Positions 24,453 through 37,744 of a DNA stretch of 64,000 nt are shown in pieces (positions within the stretch are counted from its first letter, which is position 1; every line of letters starts with the position of its first letter). The notes beneath the pieces were generated by a model. That model was not told where the DNA came from and ran no database searches. It saw only the letters and a program-made list of their open reading frames with translations. Source of the stretch: Pezicula radicicola. Lineage: Eukaryota; Ascomycota; Leotiomycetes; Helotiales; Dermateaceae. The position numbers and the translations under genes were made by a program. Location of the stretch: assembly GCA_003008705.1 (NCBI GenBank), contig PDUO01000058.1, positions 190,263-254,262 of the forward strand, given 5' to 3'.

Positions 24453-24816
24453 GTTCTGCGGTCACTGAGCGTTCTGGTTAACAAAATCGCATTCTGGCTT
24501 AGCATGGCATGGCGTGGAGTTTGCAGGTCTTCTTAGGAATGGAATTTGGAGCGAAACACCCTCGAATCAGAACGTAGCGCTGACTAGGTTTAGCGTTAGT
24601 GCACAAAACCAGGCAAAAATTAAATCGCCTTTGAAAAGGTCTAAATCACTGCTCGCTCAACATTTCTATTGTGAAATACACTAAAAGTAAAGTGAGTAAG
24701 TCTAAAGTGCTCCTATACGCTCATTTTTTCTCTACCATCTCGCTCCGCTAAGGTAAGCTGTTGAGAGACTTACTCGAGGCTGTTACAACCCTTGCTAAGA
24801 ACTATTCAAATTCTAT

Positions 24817-26417
<1,601 letters not shown>

Positions 26418-26808
26418 TGTGAATTGCGGAGAGGATACGAAGTATGAGGCGTAGATGGGTATTATGAAGAATAGAGAGAGAGAGGATTTACGCCAGACGG
26501 AGGTACTTAGAGGTACTTTATACTTAGGTCGTATGGCGATTCTAGTTCAGAAGAAGCCCCAAACGTCTAAGACCCCGTTCTAAGAAAGAAACCCTCTAGG
26601 GGTCCTTTTCCTAGTATTGTACCTTTTGTGGGTAAGAATGAGCCGTAGGCACATGGGCATATACACCTGGGCCCTATCCTTGTGAATTATACTCACTCTT
26701 GGCGTAGGATAAGATATAATCTGTTACCTATACAGGCTGGTAATGGAACGAGATATGAGCCGATAGAGCTTGGAGCTAACCTGCATAAACCTTACTTTTG
26801 TGTACTCT

Positions 26809-26883
26809 NNNNNNNNNNNNNNNNNNNNNNNNNNNNNNNNNNNNNNNNNNNNNNNNNNNNNNNNNNNNNNNNNNNNNNNNNNN
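26809..26883. other. Assembly gap (75 N)
   Basis: Run of unknown bases. It directly abuts the left inverted repeat of the element at 26884, consistent with repeat-induced assembly failure. Confidence 0.99.
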
Positions 26884-27190
26884 CACCCCCCACTAAATAT
26901 AAATAGAGGTTATGCGGTGGGCGGGTGGCCCCAGCTGTCCAGGGTGTCTCGCCTATAGACAGTACTGCTTTCGTGGCCTGTCAATCCCCCTAACCGGCCT
27001 CTTAGTCCCCTAACAGGCCTCTCCAACTTTCTACGTACGCCCTAGTTTTACAACAGACTAGATTTTGGCCTATGCAACGAGGCAGAGTCTGGCAGATGGG
27101 GATTTCTCAAGGCTTCTGACCACTCAGAGTATACCCTCCGTAGCTCCGACCCACGGAGCCCACCAAATAACCTCTATTTAGGGGGGGGAA
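26884..27190. mobile_element. Short non-autonomous element with terminal inverted repeats
   Basis: The left end (CACCCCCCACTAAATA at 26884, then AATAGAGGTTATGCGGTGGGC) is matched in reverse complement by the right end (27158-27189: CCCCCCCCTAAATAGAGG then TTATTTGGTGGGC). The arms share about 22 aligned bases with two mismatches, plus a short indel. The ~240-nt interior is non-coding. Size and TIRs fit a MITE. The left flank is lost in the gap, so a target-site duplication cannot be tested here. Confidence 0.6.
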
Positions 27191-27215
27191 GGGGGGGACT
27201 AGGGTTCTGTGAAAC

Positions 27216-27296
27216 GTACTAGATCCTTTGTACTAGATCCTTTGCACTAGATCCTCTGTACTAGATCCTCTGTACTAGATCCTCTTGTACTAGACT
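27216..27296. repeat. 14-bp tandem repeat
   Basis: Five consecutive copies of GTACTAGATCCTNT from 27216 to 27285, followed by a partial, diverged copy (TGTACTAGAC). Copies differ by single substitutions. Minisatellite-like. Confidence 0.85.
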
Positions 27297-28499
27297 TTCT
27301 CTCTCAGAGAATTGTAGGAATTGTTGGCCTCGCTTACAGCTTCTTAACTTGGCTTTTGCATTTAATTAGGGAGAGCAAGAGAAGTAGTGTAAGATGTAGT
27401 CAAACCTTTATATAAGACTTTTACTTTAATAGAACTGTAAATTATATATTACAGTATTTCTAAGATACAAGAACTACTATTTAGAAGTCTAAGGGGATAC
27501 AATTCCAATGCTCACCGGCCTCGCTTACGACCTAACGAATTTCCTTTCGCTTATAGTTAGGGAAAGCAATATAAGTAGGAAAGTTACAAAAGTGGTTCCG
27601 GGGAATTTCGGGAACGGTCTGCACCTAAATATCCACCTTATACTACTTATCCAAAAATGAATACGCTTTTATCGGACTGATAGGCAAGGCCGGATACCGC
27701 AGGATCTCAACAAATACGTAAGCGAGTAGCCAAGATACCTCGCTACAAGAAAACCCCTAAAAAGGTGAAGCTTAGCAAGCTTCAACAAGGTTCTAACCGG
27801 TGCCCAGAGACTCTAAAGTTGGAAATGCGCAAATTTAATGTCAGAACTGTTCTCAATTACCAAAGTTTATTGTGGAGAGAAAACCAGGAGTTTGCTTACG
27901 AATCTATCGACATCCCACGGTATTGCCTTATTAGGGAAAATTTGGAGGTGATGGGGATTTATATAAGGTTTATTCGGGCTTATCCGGTGCTAGAAACGTC
28001 AAGGGAAAGCTATGACCCATAGTTCTCCCGAGGAGATAAAAACCTTGAGCTCCGTACCAAGGATTCAGTAGGGTTAACATTTGTATGTTCGCGTGACCTT
28101 TAGCTTGTTTAGGAATCTTCTTGTATAGAGCGTGGAGTGCCTTAGTACTGTGGATCTCTATTACTACGTGTCTGCCCAGTCTTAGGAACGAAAGATATTG
28201 TAACAGAATTTCAACCCCAGTTACGCTATGCTACACCCTGGTGAACCCATCCTCTATTACCGCATCCACCAAGGTCCCAACGAACAGACTTTTACTTGGT
28301 CAAGTCTAGCCTGCTCGACTTCCTACATAATATATTCCAAACATACTTGGTTTAGGTCTCCATATGTATGTACCTGTGCCTTTCCGTTGAGTTCCTACCT
28401 AACATCAGGTTTACTACTACCACGTCGTTTTCTACACAAATAAGGCATTTTGGGCAAAATTAGTGCCCTCTTTTTTAGCCATTGAGCAGTCAGTTCAGC
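27297..28499. repeat. AT-rich repeat debris upstream of the kinase-like gene
   Basis: Two diverged copies of a ~65-bp sequence, beginning 'ggcctcgcttac' and ending 'agggaaagcaa..aagtag', lie near 27328-27393 and 27514-27573. The rest has short frames without domain signals. The promoter of the 28500 gene lies at the right end. Confidence 0.45.
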
Positions 28500-29600
28500 A
28501 TGTCGAATTCAGGTGCATTAAACGGCCAAAATTCTCTTGCCACCACCGATCCACTTCCAATAGCCGTGGAAGAAATTACCACAGCCTGGTGCTCTAAGAT
28601 TCTTGGGGTAGAAGTCACAGAGGCGGTTATCTTTGCTGTCCGTCATGGATCATCATCCACTGTGGCCGTCGACTTGACGTACCGCTCTGAGAATATAGCC
28701 TTACCAAAACGCATATATGTGAAAGGGGGCTTTAATCCGCAACTTATTGCGGTTGTTCCCTCCTTGTTGGGCACTTACCGTCGGGAAGCCGAATTCTACC
28801 ATGACCTCGCACCAAGCCTCAATATACGGCTTCCAAAAACCTTTTACTGCGGCACGAGCCAGACCAACGGGCAAGGAATTGTGGTCATGGAAGACTTAAA
28901 AGCGAAGGGATTTACATTCGGCAATCCCTTAGAGCCATGGCCTGTAGCCAAAGTTCGGCTTGGTATCGAGCAACTTGCCATTTTACATGGCAAGACATGG
29001 GGAAGTGACAAGATACAAATATATCCATGGCTCAAAGAGGCCAACCCCCTTCGTGGTATTGTCCTTGAGTTGATGGTTCCTGGACCCTTCGACGTGGTTG
29101 CGACGAATCTGAAACCACTGGGAGAAAAAGCTCGCATTTTGACAGATCGCGAGCGAATGATTAACGCTTTCCAAACCCTATGGAAAACTGAAGATCCTAA
29201 GTACCAATGTGTCGTACACGGAGACGCCCACATCGAAAATACGTTTATATTGCCATCAGGCGAGCCGGGGTTCATCGACTGGCAGGCTTTGTTCAGTGGA
29301 TCTTGTTTTCATGATGTTGGATACTTTGTAATTGGCAGTTTGACTGTCGAAGATCGCCGTCAGCATGAAGAACAGATAGTTGATTGCTATCTGGATTTGT
29401 TGCATGCAAATGGAGGTCCAAGATTGCAAAGGGAAGAGATATGGGATGAGTACCGCAAGCATATTTTCCATGGGTTCGGGTATTGTTTGGCGCAGCCCAG
29501 TATGCAACCTCAAGAAAACATTTGGGCTATGGCAGAACGCTATGGAACCGCAATCGTGGATCACCGGGTGGTAGAGTTGTTGGAAGAATTGGCAACCTAA
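28500..29600 (+). CDS. EcKL/aminoglycoside-phosphotransferase-like kinase
   Basis: Single exon, 366 aa, of the ecdysteroid-kinase-like/CHK branch of the protein-kinase-like (APH) fold. These enzymes phosphorylate small molecules such as steroids, aminoglycosides or choline-like alcohols. The N-lobe has the candidate lysine in RIYVKGG (about 75). The catalytic loop reads VVHGDAHIENTF (His240, Asp242, Asn247), and the metal-binding Asp is in GFIDWQ (Asp260). Length and motif spacing match the family. The frame is open from 28482, but the first ATG is at 28500. No introns and no lesions, notable given the surrounding repeats. Substrate unknown; a role in inactivating a toxic compound is only a guess. 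Confidence 0.82.
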   Translation: MSNSGALNGQNSLATTDPLPIAVEEITTAWCSKILGVEVTEAVIFAVRHGSSSTVAVDLTYRSENIALPKRIYVKGGFNPQLIAVVPSLLGTYRREAEFYHDLAPSLNIRLPKTFYCGTSQTNGQGIVVMEDLKAKGFTFGNPLEPWPVAKVRLGIEQLAILHGKTWGSDKIQIYPWLKEANPLRGIVLELMVPGPFDVVATNLKPLGEKARILTDRERMINAFQTLWKTEDPKYQCVVHGDAHIENTFILPSGEPGFIDWQALFSGSCFHDVGYFVIGSLTVEDRRQHEEQIVDCYLDLLHANGGPRLQREEIWDEYRKHIFHGFGYCLAQPSMQPQENIWAMAERYGTAIVDHRVVELLEELAT

Positions 29601-30794
29601 GTGCTAGATAGGAGCATTACTGTGTGATATACCATAGTCGTTGTATCGCGCGTAGCGCTACAGACCAAGCACTACAGATCGCTTAAGGCAATTTTAACTA
29701 GAAACCACCCCCCTGATACATTATAAATTAGAATAATGGATTTTATTCCCATCAAGTATTCTTATAGGCCTACCCTATACTCCGTATGAATCATGACATA
29801 ATCAGTTGTTAGATTTTCATGTTCCGAGGCTTTACTGTTTCGTTAATATTTGTTGTCGGCTAAACAGGCATTCCCAATCAAGGAGAAGAGACGAGTTAGC
29901 GGTCCAAAGCCTATCAATGCCCGTGTCTCGAGGTAGACATGGCAGAGTTGAGCCACAGTGTTTTCATCCTTTCTGCAGTTGCCATTGCTGGATGTTTGTT
30001 AGTCGTAAGCAAGGGCTTAGGGTACCAGTATTCATCGTGGAGGATCATCGGGAGCATGAGCAGTATTCCTCAACCGAGCACTCTCCACTCGTGGATGTCG
30101 TGATACTCGTAGCATAGGTGGTTTGACTCGGCATCTATGGACGCGATACCATGTTCTCATCCTCGGCGTCCAAGCTCGTGTTTTCAACTTTGGCTCCCCA
30201 TGCCTAATTGTCGTTGTTACCCACCTCGGCCCGGTGATAGCGAAGGAAGCAAAGTAGCCTGCGAGGTTCTTAAAGAGTCCACGCAACACTGTCGTCCCAA
30301 CACGGACATCACGGTCGTGGTGGGGATGTACTCGAAGCTGTACATAGATGCGGGTGCAGAGCTGCTCCGAAGTCCGAACTGACATTCTGTTACCGTGAGG
30401 ATGTCTTCGTGTCTTGTTGTCTTCTTGTCTTCTTGTCTTCTTGCCTTTTCAAATAAACAGGGAAACCCAATACCCAAACCTAGACGGCCTCGTGAATGCG
30501 GCTGACTATGCCCCCGCCTAGTTCCTTAAGATTATGAGTTGTATTAGGCACTGTTGGGCCGATTGCCCTCTTGAGACTAATGTTTATATTTTGTAGTCTT
30601 TACTTTTAGTGCTCTTCCTTTAGAAGAATGATGTTTAAGCGTTGATACAGAGTCCCGGCGACATACCTTCGCTTTGATGGAATATCATCTTCAGTACAAC
30701 TAAAAAGTGTTGCTCTTCATTGCCCACCCATACGCCGAGCCAATCAAACGCCTAGAGGATATTCCCTTTTACTCCTGCCTAACCCTAAGAGTGC
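29601..30794. other. Intergenic region with a TTGTCTTC microsatellite
   Basis: A run of GTCTTCTT-type units lies at about 30405-30447. Open frames of 80-117 codons overlap on both strands at 29806-30477 and show no recognisable domain. Nothing else can be supported. Confidence 0.4.
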
Positions 30795-32256
30795 CTATTG
30801 CCTGTTAACAGCTGTGAAACCACCTCCGGCGCTCGCCGTTTCTGCCACAGCCTCTGCTTCTGTGTCTTCGCCCATCTCCACGTCTTCATCTAAGCCCTTC
30901 TGGCCTTCAGCAAATGAAGATTGTTGCTCTCCTATCACAGCCTCTTTGTCAACCTCGGTGGCCTTCTTCTGGTCCTCAAATCTCTTCTGATGCCTCATAC
31001 GCTCAGCATCGGGCAGTTCCTTCCAACTAATTGCCAAGTGTCTGTCCAAATCGAACGTGCCCTCCGCGATCGCCTTTCGGTGCTTAACTGCCAATATTGG
31101 TCGCATCTCTTCGCCGTATGCCTCAAATGCACTCTTTGCACGTCCCGGCGGCTTCCCGGCTCCAGTAGCAATATGGCCATTGCTTGGGGCTCGTGTGCCC
31201 TTGGAGGCCGCTGGTCCAGGCGGAGCATTTTCGGGATGCGTATGTGAGAAGGCGTCAGAGCTAGGTGATAGTGTTACAGGACCTTGTTGAATGAAAGCAC
31301 TGCCTGCACGACCATCATTGAGATTTGTGAGGAAGGAAGGCTTGCGATGACCGCGTTTGGTCCGGAGAGGCTTCTCTTTCGGCTGTATGATTGGGGTAGC
31401 CTTAGCATTACCTTTCTTTAGCATATGACATAGATAGGGGCCAAAACGTACGGTGGGTGGTGGGCTTGGGCTACCCTCAGAATCCTCAACGTTGGTGCTA
31501 GTGCGCTTTGCAAGCTGTTCGAGGAGGAATGCTCGCTCCAGACGCATCTTTTCAACTTGACGTTGCATGCGGGCAAGGCGCAATCTTGAGGCATCGTTGG
31601 CCTCGTCTATCTCATTCATACGAGTCTTAAGTTGAATGCATTTTCGACGGTAAGCTTCCTCAACGGAGGGTGGTAGCGGTGGAGGGACTGCTCCTAGTGC
31701 CAATGTTAGACTCATAGGTTCAACGCTGTCTTCTTCATCTGACTCTTCATCACTTTCTGGGCTCGTTGCATTGGTGTCGTCGGTGCTGATGTCGTCGGTG
31801 CTGGTGTCGGCTGGGTGTGTTGGCAGGAGGATTCTTATCTTCGGTACTTGACGGTCCCCGTAAGACATATCAGCTAGTGGTGGTGGAGAGCTTGAGGTGT
31901 TGATGTAGGTATAGCCAAGTAGTTGGGGGACGTCAAAACCCAGGACTTGGGTTGCAGCAGCAGCTGGGTTGGTCTTGACTTGTTGGAGGAACTGATCGGC
32001 TGCAGAGGTCCTTTCTCCATTTACCGTGCGAAGCGCTGAGAACATGACCACTGCTGTATCTCGGGAAGCCGCTGATGTGGCTATGGCATTGAATTGTTCG
32101 AATTGAGTGGTTGCGACGGTTGGATTGCTCTTTCTTTGGTGTATGACAGTCGAGGGCAAGTGCGCCTGGACCTAGAGGTGATGCCGACGATGGAGATGGA
32201 GCTTAGAGAGCAAGAAGAAGATAGTTTAACTTACCAGTTGCAGGTGGCGGCGCCAT
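30795..32256 (-). CDS. NHP10: Nhp10-like HMG-box subunit of the INO80 complex
   Basis: Nucleosome-binding subunit of the INO80 chromatin remodeller. The main frame covers 30795-32159. It encodes a coiled coil (EEAYRRKCIQLKTRMNEIDE and on to ERAFLLEQLAKR), then PKEKPLRTKRGHRKP, and a C-terminal HMG box starting AKSAFEAYGEEMRP and containing ISWKELPDAERMRHQKRFE. A 69-nt intron (31383-31451, GTACGT...ATACAG) interrupts this frame without a stop. The true start is probably the ATG at 32256 (MAPPPAT) with a GTAAGT intron, but splicing to the CTCTAG acceptor leaves the frame off by one, so the 5' end is unresolved: a small indel, an unseen splice site, or a different start. It is divergent from CCT8 across about 280 nt. 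Family call is secure, the N-terminus is not. Confidence 0.82.
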
Positions 32257-32538
32257 AGTGAAGTGTCAATCAAGATATCAATCAAGTGAGGGTTGAATTC
32301 GTTCAACACCTAAAAGGGTACCTATGCGAGAAGACGGAGAAGTCGCGGCGCGCGAGGCTACGCAATAGAGTGAATCCGCTAAAAGGTTGTTCCTCTGGGC
32401 TGGATGCCTATCATATGAGGCGTCAACAATCGCGATCCCAAATTTTTGAAAGTAGGTTGACGCGACTTTGCGGAACGGGCCCTGTCAAAGACAGACATTT
32501 ATCTATCCTGGGCTCATTCACCTTACAAACCACCCAGC
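32257..32538. promoter_or_regulatory. Bidirectional promoter, NHP10/CCT8
   Basis: 282 nt between the divergent start codons of a chromatin gene and a chaperonin gene. No TATA box is evident, as is common for housekeeping promoters. Contents otherwise unremarkable. Confidence 0.5.
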
Positions 32539-34351
32539 ATGTCTCTCAATATCCCAAATGCCCCAAATGCCGGGCTATTCAAGCAGGGCTATAATACGTA
32601 AGGAGTTCTCTCACTGTTCTCTTTCTCCTTCTCGTAGGCCCCGTTGCTAACACCGTCTATAGTTATGAATCTGAAGATGGAGCTGTTCTGCGCAATATCG
32701 ATGCCTGTCGAACCATCTCCTCGACTGTCCAAACATCGCTGGGACCCTATGGCCGAAATAAGATTGTCATTAATCATCTACAGAAGATGATTCTGACCTC
32801 AGATGCTGCCACGATCCTCCGCGAACTCGATGTTGTGCACCCGGCGGCAAAACTCGTCGTCATGGCAAGTCAGCAACAAGAGGCCGAGATGGGTGACGCT
32901 ACAAACCTAGTTATTGTTTTGGCGGGAGAGCTACTCAAGAAAGCAGAGGACCTGCTGCGGATGGGTCTCAAGACTAGTGATGTTGTTATGGGATATGAAC
33001 GTGCTCAGAAGTTTGCACTAGAGGTTTTGGAGGAGTTGGTTGTGGACAAGGTCGAAGATATCAAATCCCAGGCAGAACTCAGCAAGGCCATTCGGACCGT
33101 TGTTGCAAGCAAGCAATCAGGCAGTGAGGACTTCCTTGCGAATATGGTTGCGGAAGCTGTTCTAGCTGTACTTCCCAAGAACCCAGTGAACTTTAATGTG
33201 GATAATATTCGTGTGGTCAAGATTATGGGTGGAAGCTTGGAGCAGAGCAGAGTTGTCAAAGGAATGGTTTTTGGACGGGAGCCCGACGGATCGGTCAAGA
33301 AGGCCACAAGAGCTAAGGTTGGAGTATTCTCATGCCCAATCGACATCAGCCAGACAGAAACCAAGGGTACCGTTCTACTTCACAACGCAAAGGAAATGCT
33401 TGACTTCACAAAAGGCGAAGAAGGTCAGCTGGAGACGGCAGTCAAAGAGCTATTTGATTCTGGCCTTCGGGTTGTTGTTGCAGGTTCTACAGTCGGTGAG
33501 CTGGCCATGCATTATCTTAACAGATTTGGTATTCTAGTCATCCGTATTCTGAGCAAGTTCGAACTTCGGCGGTTATGTCGAGTTGTTGGAGCCACACCAT
33601 TAGCAAGATTTGGAGCCCCAATGCCAGATGAGATGGGCAGCGTCGATGTCGTCGAGACTCTCGAGATCGGCGGAGATCGTGTTACAGTATTCCGACAAGA
33701 AAACGAGACTACGAGAACAGCAACACTTGTTCTGCGAGGAGCAACTATGAACCACCTTGACGATATTGAGCGTGCTGTTGATGACGGTGTTAACGTCGTA
33801 AAGGCAATTACAAGAGATCCTAGATTGGTACCAGGTGCTGGAGCTACTGAGATGCAGCTCGTCGAGCGAATACAAGCATATGGAGAGAAGACACCTGGTT
33901 TACATCAGTATGCTATTCGCAAGTTCGGTGAGGCATTCGAGGTGATCCCACGAACATTGGCGGAGAGTGCTGGTCTAGATGCTACAGAGGTTCTGAGCAA
34001 GCTATATACTGCTCATCACAAAAAGGATGACTGGACGACCGGTGTCGATATTGAGGCAAGTGTGCCGTTATCTATGAACTGTAATGACATGCTAATAAAT
34101 TACAGAACGAGGATGGTACTGGAACTCTTGATGCAAAGGACGAAGGCATACTTGATCTCATGATCTCGAAGAGCTGGGCCATCAAGCTTGCCACAGAGGC
34201 AGCTAGGACTGTACTTTCTGTTGATCAAATCATTGTTGCGAGACAAGCTGGTGGCCCGAAACCACCCGGGCCTAACCCTGTAAGTCGCAACCTCCTTTCT
34301 GCTGAAGAGAACCTAGCTAATTGATACGCTTAGAACTGGGACGAAGATTAG
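32539..34351 (+). CDS. CCT8: T-complex protein 1 subunit theta (chaperonin CCT8)
   Basis: Subunit of the cytosolic TRiC/CCT chaperonin that folds actin and tubulin. Four exons: 32539-32597, 32663-34055, 34106-34279 and 34334-34351, giving 547 aa. Group II chaperonin motifs are clear: TSLGPYGRNK near the start, ILTSDAATILRELDVVHPAAK, and GDATNLVIVLAGELL, where GDATN is the theta-specific variant of the ATP motif. The C-terminus reads RTVLSVDQIIVARQAGGPKPPGP, then NWDED. Intron 2 begins GCAAGT instead of GTAAGT (34056-34105), a GC-AG intron, and the reading frame requires it. The last exon is only 18 nt. All parts are intact. Confidence 0.95.
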
Positions 34352-34863
34352 ATGTATGCATTAGAGGCGTTGGGACATGTATAATACCAAAACGTCATGA
34401 TCTTCGCTTGTCGCTATGCCTCAATCCTTCCTGTGACTCATTAAAAAAGATACCTGAACTGAGCCATTGGCAGACATGATTTATCTTTGGAACCCATCAA
34501 TCCACAAAGCATCATTCTCATGCTGTTATTTTGTGGCTATAGGGAGTATTGCTGGCTGTATTGCTCGCTCGGTAAGTTCTTGTAATGGGAGAGAGCAACT
34601 CTTTGCGATGTCAAATCAAGGGCGCAGTAGTGTAGCACAGCACCGAATGGAGTTCTTCACCCGCTGTGGAGCTATCGGAAGCAGAAATGTGAATGTTAGA
34701 CGCTAACAAGCGCTTGTGGAATGCTCGCTAACACCAGATACTCGTACCCTAATTGCCCGAGACTTCCTCAATGACTCAAGATTAGAAATCCACCTTACTC
34801 ACTAATAAATACCTAGGAAGCTGCTACGGAACACTTTTTCTAGAAACAAACTCACGGATTAAG
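34352..34863. other. Intergenic region
   Basis: Downstream of CCT8 and upstream of the NAT gene. No gene or repeat recognised. Confidence 0.45.
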
Positions 34864-35854
34864 ATGGCTTCAGCGTATAATGAAGAGCAGATTGACCGCT
34901 ACTTCGAATACATCTCTCTGCCTAGCCGCTTTCGTCGCGAAGCGAAACCTCCCCTAGACATCGAATTTCTCACTGCATTGGTCACTCACCAGATCTCAAG
35001 AGTACCGTATGAGAACTTGCAACTTCATTATTCTCAAGACCATGGTGTCTCTCTGGATCCTCAAAAGATATACGCCAAGATTGTTGCAAATGCAAGAGGT
35101 CGAGGTGGCTATTGCATGGAGAATAGCTTGTTTTTCAACCATGTTCTTCGAGCATTAGGTTTTCAAGTCTTCACGGCAGGTGTTCGAATCAGGCCGCGAT
35201 TAAACGGCGTCCCTCAGGGCGATTACATTGGATGGTTTTACTCTCCAACTTGATCTATTTGGCTGGATACTGACTCATTTCAGGGTACACGTAGTCAACA
35301 TAGTGACTCTATCTGATGGCATCAAATACATGGTCGATGTTGGTTTCGGTGGCGACCAAGCGGTTAAGCCTGTTCCCCTTATCGATGGTCACATCACCCA
35401 AAATTTCGGGACCCAAGAACTCCGTCTGATCTACGACACCATCCCAACCCAGGTTGACAAGAGCAAAAAACTCTGGATCTACCAATACCGCAATAAACCA
35501 GACCTCCCTTGGAATTCTTTCTACTGCTTCCCGGAATTTGAATTCTTACCTGCAGACTACGAGATTATGAATTATTACACGAGCACTAGTATGGGAGAGA
35601 CCAATTTCCAGACCAGGACGGTGCTTACTGTTAGGTTTTTGAGGGAGGGAGAAGAGATTGTTGGAAAAGTTATGTTGGTTAATGGAGATGTGAAGGAGAA
35701 TATGGGGGGTAAGACTAAGTTGGTTAAGACGTTTGCGAATGAGAAGGAAAGGATTGAGGGGTTGAAGGATATTTTCGATATTGAGTTGACAGAGGAGCAG
35801 ATAGAGGGTGTGAAGGGAAGGAATGTGGAGCTATTGGCTCCTTTAGAGGTTTGA
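34864..35854 (+). CDS. Arylamine N-acetyltransferase
   Basis: Transfers an acyl group from acyl-CoA to arylamines; fungal relatives detoxify plant benzoxazolinone-derived aminophenols, some using malonyl-CoA. Two exons, 34864-35234 and 35284-35854 (GTTTTA donor, TTTCAG acceptor, phase 2), 313 aa. The Cys-His-Asp triad is complete: Cys84 in RGGYCMENS, His126 in WVHVVNIV (just after the splice junction), and Asp142 in MVDVGFGG. The N-terminal RVPYENLQLHY is also family-typical. No secretion signal. Intact. Which acyl donor it prefers cannot be told from sequence alone. Confidence 0.93.
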
Positions 35855-37517
35855 AGAGCCAATTATCTCTATCTTTTGATCGTGTTGTTTTTGGTTTGGA
35901 AGTTTGTCGAGTCACAATCACTACTTGAGTGCTTTGTGTCCGTAATCAAGCGTCAGTTTGGGGTATAAAGGTCTTACATCTTCTATAGAGAGAGGATTCC
36001 ATTTAGAATTGTTCGTTAGATCTATAAACTTGTATCTGAATCTGGTTGGAATTATGCCCCTCCACAGTCATCGGCTGTATGGCAGACCAAGGGGCAATTA
36101 TTTGTCGAAAAGTTCACACACTGTTTCCAAAACCTTCAGAACACTTCCTTTCAGGCAGTCTAGAGTTTGACAATAGTAAGGTAGGAGTTGCGCAAAGGAT
36201 TTATAATACAATTGAAGTAACTAGTTGCCAATGAATATAAGCGAGGGAGTTAGGAGCACATCATCCTTTTGTTACTTCAGGCTTGTGTGGCAAAATATAA
36301 CCAATTTAGAAAGTTTACAATAGTGAAACATCCCTAGGAGCAATACTGCTAACTCATGGATCCTGTTGAAGGGAAGAGTAACTTTTGTGTAATACCTACC
36401 TACGTTGTTGTACAAAAATCTTCCTTTATAAATATTGTTGTGTGGTTTATTATTATTCAGAGGGAATACTTCGTTGTGTAGATATATTTCGCCGCTATCG
36501 TTGAGTGACAGCAAAGGTTGAGTTGACAAGAGAGCAGATAAAAGTTCACCTTTTTTAGGCAGTTTATCACCATAGTTTAGGCTTCGGTGTGGAATCTCAT
36601 ATGTCTAGCATCAACTGTGGGGTCAAGCATAGGAAGTTCGAGTCCTTGATAACACTCTTCATGCCACTCTGAGATGCACTATTCTTCAATCCTTCAATTT
36701 TTTTCTGACTTATGAGATTATAGAGAGGAGACGGTTCAAGACGCCCTAATACATGAGTGGGTTCTTGTTGAAGTAAAGCAGTGTATATAGATATACCACA
36801 CATTGCCTCCACGTGTAAATGCATATTTGAAAGCTTTTAGTTCACTAAAGCAACATCAAACCCCATAAGATAATTTAGAAATTCATAATAACATAAGTTT
36901 ACCAACCTATCTTAACATTGTCATTTGCTTAATAAAACCAACAGCAGTAGTTATAGTATTTATCCTTCTCAAAATAGATTCTTCCTAGCCTATACTTTAC
37001 TGGATTGAGCACTTTCACTTAAACAACTAGATCGATCTTATCTTATCGATCAATTTTGCGCTGCCTTGCTACAACCTCTCCAAGACAAACTTAGTGTTGC
37101 TATTCGACGATAAGCCAGATACTTTTTCCATTCCAACCCTTTCCAGAAGGTAACTTAAGTAAGCCCACGGCTCAAGCCCTCTTCCACTTCCTGCCGTAGA
37201 TCAATCATTGGTGTTGCCAACTACAGTATTGCTGTCAGTTCTAAACTCCAAAGCTGTTTCTATCTGAAAATATTCTATTGGCAGCTATTTAGGACACGTG
37301 TGGACCCAGCTTCTGTAATAATGAGCTCTTCAAAAGCTAGAGATTTGTTTCCCTCCTCCTTGTCACTCCTTGATGAAATTCCTTCTTTTTCACCCCTCGG
37401 CTTAGAGTTTGGTAGTCGGTAATTCAGTGCATACCACAATGAAGAGTGTCAGAAGACCGGAGATTAGAGGATCAGGTTGCAGTTAAACATAGGTCTGAAA
37501 CGCCAAACTCTTATCTT
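35855..37517. other. AT-rich region without genes
   Basis: About 1.7 kb of AT-rich DNA after the NAT gene. Short frames on both strands show no domain. It marks the transition from housekeeping DNA to the decayed block. Confidence 0.45.
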
Positions 37518-37744
37518 TGGACAATCTTTCAGATGAGATTCTTCCTATAGTCTTCGACTACTTAGCCGACGATATGGTCACCTCACTTTGCCTCGGCCTC
37601 TCTCACAAGAGAACCTGGGCAATTATCAAGGCTGCTCAATAGTTTCCTAAGAAGGTCCGTCTCGCTCCTGGCGAAGCAGTTCTTTTCAAGACTTGGATGG
37701 ATAACGAATGCCGACTTCGACGTGGACGGTCAATTTTCGGTAGA
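37518..37744 (+). pseudogene. F-box protein remnant
   Basis: The frame from 37518 reads LDNLSDEILPIVFDYLADDM and LCLGLSHKRTWAIIKAAQ, an F-box-like helix set, then hits TAG at 37643 and continues in frame as FPKKVRLAPGEAVLFKTWMD. No start codon or full-length gene is visible, and it runs into the DUR3 fragment on the other strand. A truncated relic; the F-box reading is moderately confident. Confidence 0.4.

Noticed and set aside
27765..28443. Several 60-85 codon frames before the kinase-like gene
   Set aside because: No domains, different frames and AT-rich repeat surroundings; most likely chance.
29806..30477. Overlapping frames of 80-117 codons on both strands
   Set aside because: Arg/His/Pro-rich composition and mutual overlap suggest GC-biased chance frames; no family recognised.
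36620..36660. 'gttcgagtcc' resembling a tRNA T-loop
   Set aside because: No matching acceptor stem, anticodon arm or B-box spacing could be laid out; no tRNA gene was found in the window.
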